Assembly: GCA_011317545.1 (NCBI GenBank) | Contig: WUJK01000011.1 | Location: 511,501-575,500 of the forward strand | Direction: 5' to 3' | DNA length: 64,000 nucleotides | Origin: Coniella vitis | Lineage: Eukaryota; Ascomycota; Sordariomycetes; Diaporthales; Schizoparmaceae | Shown: positions 59,648 through 64,000 of the stretch, piece by piece | Position numbering within the stretch: position 1 is the stretch's first letter | Layout: each line of letters begins with the position of its first letter | Translations under genes and position numbers: made by a program | The notes under the pieces: generated by a model | What the model was told of the DNA's origin: nothing | Databases searched by the model: none | Seen by the model: only the letters and a program-made list of their open reading frames with translations

Positions 59648-60930
59648 ATGGCCCCCCCTTTCCGCGCCGAGCACATGGGCTCCCTCCTCCGCCCTCAACC
59701 GCTCCTCGACGCGCGCGAAGCCGTCCGCGCCGGCAAGAGCCCCGAAGAAGCCGGCCTCCCGGCTGTGGAGAAGCAATCGGTCGCCGATGTCGTCGCTCTG
59801 CAGCAGTCCCTCAAGCTGCGCGCCGTCACCTCGGGCGAGTACAACCGTACGCGCTTCTGGGGCAACATGTGGGACGAGTTTGACGGCGCCGTTGCGCTGC
59901 AAGAGGCCGAGGCATCCATGTTCCGCTTGTACCACCCAGACGTTGTCTCGTTGATTGAAAAGGACCGCCAGGTGATGCCCGGCGACAGCGTTATTGCGGG
60001 CAGCCGGTTGGGTTGGACAGAGGGCAAGAGTGGCAAAGCCAACTTGCATGAGCTGGCGCTGATTCAGGCTGCCGTGCCCAAGGAGAACTGGGCGGACATC
60101 AAGCTGACGCTTATCACGCCTGCTTGGTTCCATATGCGCTACAAGCAGAACAAGGCGTGGAAGGAGGGCGTGTACGGCAGCGATGCTGAGTACTTTGCTG
60201 ATGTGGCAAAGGTCTACCAGGCTGAGCTGGACGCTCTCTACAAGGCTGGTCTGAGGAACGTGCAGTTTGACGACCCTGGTCTGGCCTGTGAGTTTGATTG
60301 AACAATCACCCCCCCCCCCAAACGATGAAAAGCATTTATAGCTGACTATCCTTCGTTGCAGACTTTTGCTCGGAGAAGTTCCGCCAGGGCTGGGCCGAGG
60401 ACAAGGACAACATTGGCGCCGTCGATGACCTGCTGGACGCCTACATTAAGCTGTACAACGACTGTATCTCCAAGGTGCCCGCCGACATGCACACGGGTGT
60501 GCACTTGTGCCGCGGCAACTTCATCGGCGGCCGCCATTTCGCAGAGGGTGCCTACGACATTATTGCGCAAAAGCTCTTTACGCAGCTCAAGGTCAACACG
60601 TTCTACCTCGAGTACGACACGGAGCGCGCGGGTGGTTTTGAGCCGCTCAAGTTCCTGCCCAAGGACCGCAATGTCGTCGTGGGTGTGATTTCGACCAAGC
60701 TGCGCGAGCTCGAGGACAAGGAGGAGGTGAAGGCGCGTATCTACAAGGCGGCTGATTTTATTGCCGAGGGCACCGGGCAGACCAAGGAGGAGGCGCTCAA
60801 GCAGGTCTGCGTCAGCCCGCAGTGCGGATTCAGTACCCACGAGAGCGGATATCCTCTGTCTGAAGAGGACGAGAAGAAGAAACTGTCGCTTGTGCGGGAG
60901 ATTGCCGACGAAATCTGGGGCGAGCCGTAA
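59648..60930 (+). CDS. MetE-like zinc methyltransferase
   Basis: Stand-alone relative of the C-terminal catalytic half of cobalamin-independent methionine synthase (UROD/MetE-like superfamily). Exons 59648-60287 and 60362-60930 give 402 aa, against about 760 for full MetE; the N-terminal half is absent. The start MAPPFRAEHMGSLLRP is the usual N-terminus of this fungal subgroup. The expected zinc ligands are visible: H261-x-C263 (GVHLCRGNF), E297 (FYLEYD) and C368 (SPQCGFSTH). The single intron carries a long C run (60310-60319). A methyl acceptor other than homocysteine is possible; the physiological reaction of these short forms is not settled. Confidence 0.87.
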
Positions 60931-61634
60931 GGGTCTTCAAAACTAAAAAAACATAAGCATTGGGCGGGTCCAAATATATTCAACAGTTACCAAGGAAGCA
61001 ACGGCGTTTAGGTGTGGTTCTGTTTCATGGGAATCAACTTCCACATTGGCTACCGAAATTGAAAGCTCGTGCCAGAGCGCGAAAAAACTAACAGGAGGAC
61101 TATCCAGCAAAATCAATGTAAGAATACCTAGGTAGTCTCGAATACCAAAGTACCGATATACCTAGATTGGTACTACCTATATGTACTATGTATACTATGT
61201 AAGCGCCAGTGAGGAACGCAAGCCCCCCTCTAGCACACGCCAGCGCGGGGCACCACCTACCCTGAGATGCCCGACTTTGCACGGCCCTGTAGCCCTGCCA
61301 TCTCCGCATTTCTCCAAACTCAATGACAACCTGCACTCAGACCCCCCCTGGTCTATCGCATTTGGCACTCACAAAGCACATACGTGCTTTCCCATCTCAA
61401 CCACCCCACGATCAGGTGTACTAGTAGACCTCGGCAGCCTAGACGGGCGTGCTCTCCTCCCAAAAAATCCGATTCTTGACCAGCGACCTTGTCCCTGCCT
61501 GTCATCCATGCCGCATAATCACGCAACGACACAAAGAACGGAGTACTGTCCATTTGCCCTTTCCACGTACAGTAACCCGCTCGAGCAATTGACAAGGGGG
61601 AGACACGTGGCTCGACATGCACGTCTAAAGCAGG
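60931..61634. other. Spacer before the transcription-factor gene
   Basis: 704 bp. It carries two tandem TACTATGTA units (61184-61192 and 61193-61201). Otherwise nothing is recognised; it includes the promoter of the next gene. Confidence 0.5.
61184..61201 (+). repeat. Tandem TACTATGTA pair
   Basis: Two exact 9-bp copies side by side. Same motif as the half of the palindrome at 10563-10578. Confidence 0.88.
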
Positions 61635-64000
61635 ATGGACGACCAGGATCACATGGCATCGGCGGCGGCATCATTGTCGAGAAAGAGGTTGAGGACCTCG
61701 CATGCTGTGAGTACAAGGTCTTGCTACTGGGCGTTCGGTATTCGGTCGATCTCTGTTTCTGACAAGGACTCTTGTGTTACAGTGTGATGTCTGCCGCTTG
61801 CGCAAAATTAGGTTCTGTTGCCTGTCTTTGTCACCACTAGATATTCTCCTAAACCGTATCACCCAAGCTGACTGATGGTGCCTTGGCCGCATTTTCAGAT
61901 GCGATGGACTTGCGCCCTGTACATCGTGCTCTGTCGCTCGAGTCGACTGCACATATGGATCCGAGGCAAATTCGTGAGCAACCTACTTACCGGAAACCTT
62001 TCCGTTTTGCCGGTCTCGTGCATCGGCTGACCGGCGAAAATACTAGGCGAGGTAAAACGGACCTCATTCTCGAGGGTGTTCTTCGAGTCGAGAAGATGCT
62101 TCGGCAGATGGGCGCCAGCATTGTCAGTATCACCGCCATTGGCTCATTTGGGCCGTCTTGATGACCAAGGCACGAATGTTAAGGCTTGGTTTTCTAGGAC
62201 ACATCCCCGTCGCCGCACCGGCGGCAGTCTTTGCAGTTTCCCGTTGCTCTGCCCTCTGCTGAGCCACATGTGGCTGGATCTCCCTCTGCGGATACTCGAT
62301 CTTACCAGATAACCCAGCAGCAACAGCAGAGCCCTCCGAGCGAGTCCCATCGGACGCCGTCCGAGTTATCTAGAAACGGGAACGGGAGCCTTGAAAATGC
62401 TGTCCTTGACTCGATGCATACTTCGACCACGGAATCGGTTCTCCAATGGCCGCATTTCGATGTCTTCCAGTCCTTGCGCAACGACTATGTACCCATTTTT
62501 GAGTTAGAACAGGCACGGTCGTCTGTACCGATTAAGCACATCTCCCTCTTGTACCCCCCGGTGTTAGATCAGGATATTGATGATATTCTCAAGGCATTCC
62601 AGAGCCACGTCAATTTTTGGTATCCGACAATGTCCCGGAAACAAGTGGACAAGGTCCGCCTTATTGTCAAATGCTTGAACCCAGGGATTGCCGGCGAACA
62701 CACTGTGCAAAGCTGCCTGGCGCTGTTGACAATGGCCCTCGGTTGTGCCAGCCAAGCGGTAGCTGGGCTCACCTCGGGTGCTAATCTCTCTGCCGCTCAA
62801 GTCAAGATACGAGCTTCGTATAGAGAAACGGGTGACCTCTATTTTGACCATGCTTTGAAGAGATTGCATGTTGCACACATGGAACTGGGCTCGGAAGCAG
62901 TTCAGTGCTTATTCTTTTCAGCGTGAGATTGACCTTGTTTGTGGCTATCCCGTACGTTGTTGTATGCTTATCTCAAACTATAGGTTGTACTTCGCTTTTC
63001 TGCGCCGTCCATTACAGGCTTGGGAGTATATCAATGCTGCTTCTGCGAAATGTCTCCTTCTGCTTTCTTACCGGCCCGTCGATGAAGCATCTGAGGACCA
63101 AGAGCGCATAAGGCGCATCTTCTGGTCATGCTATATCCTTGAAAGGTGATATTCCGAACTCTATGCATGAGGGTTCACATTTGTATGGCGTATCTCTCCA
63201 TCAAGAGCGGCGCGACAGGCTGAAAGCTAACCCCATTGTCCTTCATATTTGCTCCCTCTAGAGATAGTTGAGCTCACATCCTAACAACCTGCATTGTAGT
63301 GACTACCTAGCTGAGCTCTCTGCTCTTCCGCCCTCTGGTATCGCCCCGATCGAATCCTCCATTCCACTTCCTGGCGTTCTCCCCTATCCAACGCATCCCA
63401 TCGCCCTGCAAGGAGAACACTCGTCACTTTACTTCCTCGCTTGCATTTCCATGCGCCGGTTGCTGAATCGTGTCCATAACCTGCTCTACGCACGCAACGC
63501 AACGCTCGACTGGCGGCGCTTTCCGCCCGTCGTGGCCGAGCTGGACCACCAGCTCGATGAGTGGCGCGAGGTCTTACCTTCCGCCTTCAGCTTCACCGTC
63601 GATACGGCAGATGTGCAGACCGAGGCGGGCGCCTTCCTGCGGCAGCGGTACTTGACCTGTCGCAGCGTCATCTACCGGCCGTATCTGATGTGGATGTTGA
63701 GCGAGAGCAGCGCGGCCGAGAATCCGAGTGCACGAGAGGTTGAGGGGTGTCGCATGTGTCTTGACGCTTGTCTGCTGCATGTGCTGAACCTGAGGGGCTT
63801 TGCGCATACCGTATTGGTTGACACGTGGATATGTTCTCTATCGTAAGCAAAATGAAGACTGTCCTTTTCCTTTTGAACCATTACCACAATCATGCGGCTG
63901 TCTTGACGCCATACTGTCGGGTTGTCCTTACTAACCATCTCGCTTCACCAGTATGGCTGGTGCAATGCTCGTCCTTTTGGCCGCCTCCCGCATTCCACCT
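61635..64000 (+). CDS. Zn2Cys6 transcription factor, 3' end outside window
   Basis: Fungal binuclear-zinc-cluster regulator; nuclear. Exons 61635-61706, 61783-61811, 61899-61973, 62047-62122, 62198-62922, 62984-63145, 63300-63842 and 63952 onward; about 577 aa visible. The DNA-binding cluster is complete: C25-x2-C28-x6-C35-x5-C41-x2-C44-x6-C51 (CDVCRLRKIRCDGLAPCTSC). It is built from three exons, the middle one only 29 nt. A leucine-rich linker follows (LILEGVLRVEKMLRQM), then a Q-rich stretch and the fungal-specific factor domain (WEYINAASAKCLLLLSYRP, RIRRIFWSCYILE). The acceptor at 62198 could instead be at 62237. Close to the lactose-type genes, but no sequence feature proves it controls them. 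Confidence 0.85.

Noticed and set aside
1..64000. tRNA, rRNA, CRISPR arrays, transposases or integrated viral genes
   Set aside because: I looked for conserved T-loop words, repeat-spacer spacing and transposase or polymerase motifs and saw none convincing; a covariance-model scan could still find a tRNA I missed.

Overview
The window is nuclear DNA of a filamentous ascomycete (Pezizomycotina). The evidence is short introns of about 50-170 bp with GTRNGT donors and CTAAC-type branch sites, compact genes separated by 0.3-6 kb, and proteins typical of this group: fungal L-arabinitol 4-dehydrogenase, a DUF1479 protein, a Vps3844-type membrane protein and an UNC93-like MFS protein. The protein flavour points to a Sordariomycete, perhaps Hypocreales, but the sequence alone does not settle that. 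I support 19 intact or plausibly intact genes, one decayed cupin gene and one transcription-factor gene cut by the right edge. All splice sites were placed by eye, and every multi-exon model closes in frame.

Left part (1-31 kb): about 6.3 kb with no convincing gene. Then come TAF1 (-), a D-serine dehydratase-like PLP enzyme (+), ARP4 (-), L-arabinitol 4-dehydrogenase (+), PEX13 (+) and a BAP31/Yet3-like ER protein (+). A 3.4-kb A+T-richer gene desert follows, then a DUF1479 protein (-), a helix-hairpin-helix protein (-), a cupin gene that looks broken (+) and a tiny zinc-finger protein of the DUF1909 type with a GC-AG first intron (+). Most are housekeeping genes: transcription (TFIID), chromatin (NuA4/SWR1/INO80 actin-like subunit), peroxisome import and ER.

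Middle part (31-46 kb): a 2-oxoglutarate/Fe(II) oxygenase (-), an UNC93-like transporter (+), a 3-kb gap with a structured hairpin pair and a possible small gene, then a head-to-head pair of splicing factors (SmG - and NTR2 +) sharing 284 bp. A Vps3844-type vacuolar membrane protein (-) and an unrecognised probably mitochondrial membrane protein (+) follow.

Right part (47-64 kb): a beta-glycoside utilisation block. A secreted GH3 glycosidase (+) converges on a lactose-permease-like MFS sugar transporter (-). That transporter is divergent from a GH2 beta-galactosidase (+) across a 1.66-kb control region carrying CreA-type motifs and a very strong G-quadruplex motif. A MetE-like zinc methyltransferase and a Zn2Cys6 transcription factor (incomplete) follow. 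The permease/GH2 head-to-head layout is the LAC12-LAC4 / lacpA-bgaD arrangement known in other fungi. The GH3 enzyme lacks two usual substrate-binding residues and may have a changed role.

No rRNA, tRNA, CRISPR array, intact transposon or viral sequence was seen. A 16-bp palindrome and its half sites recur through the intergenic DNA.
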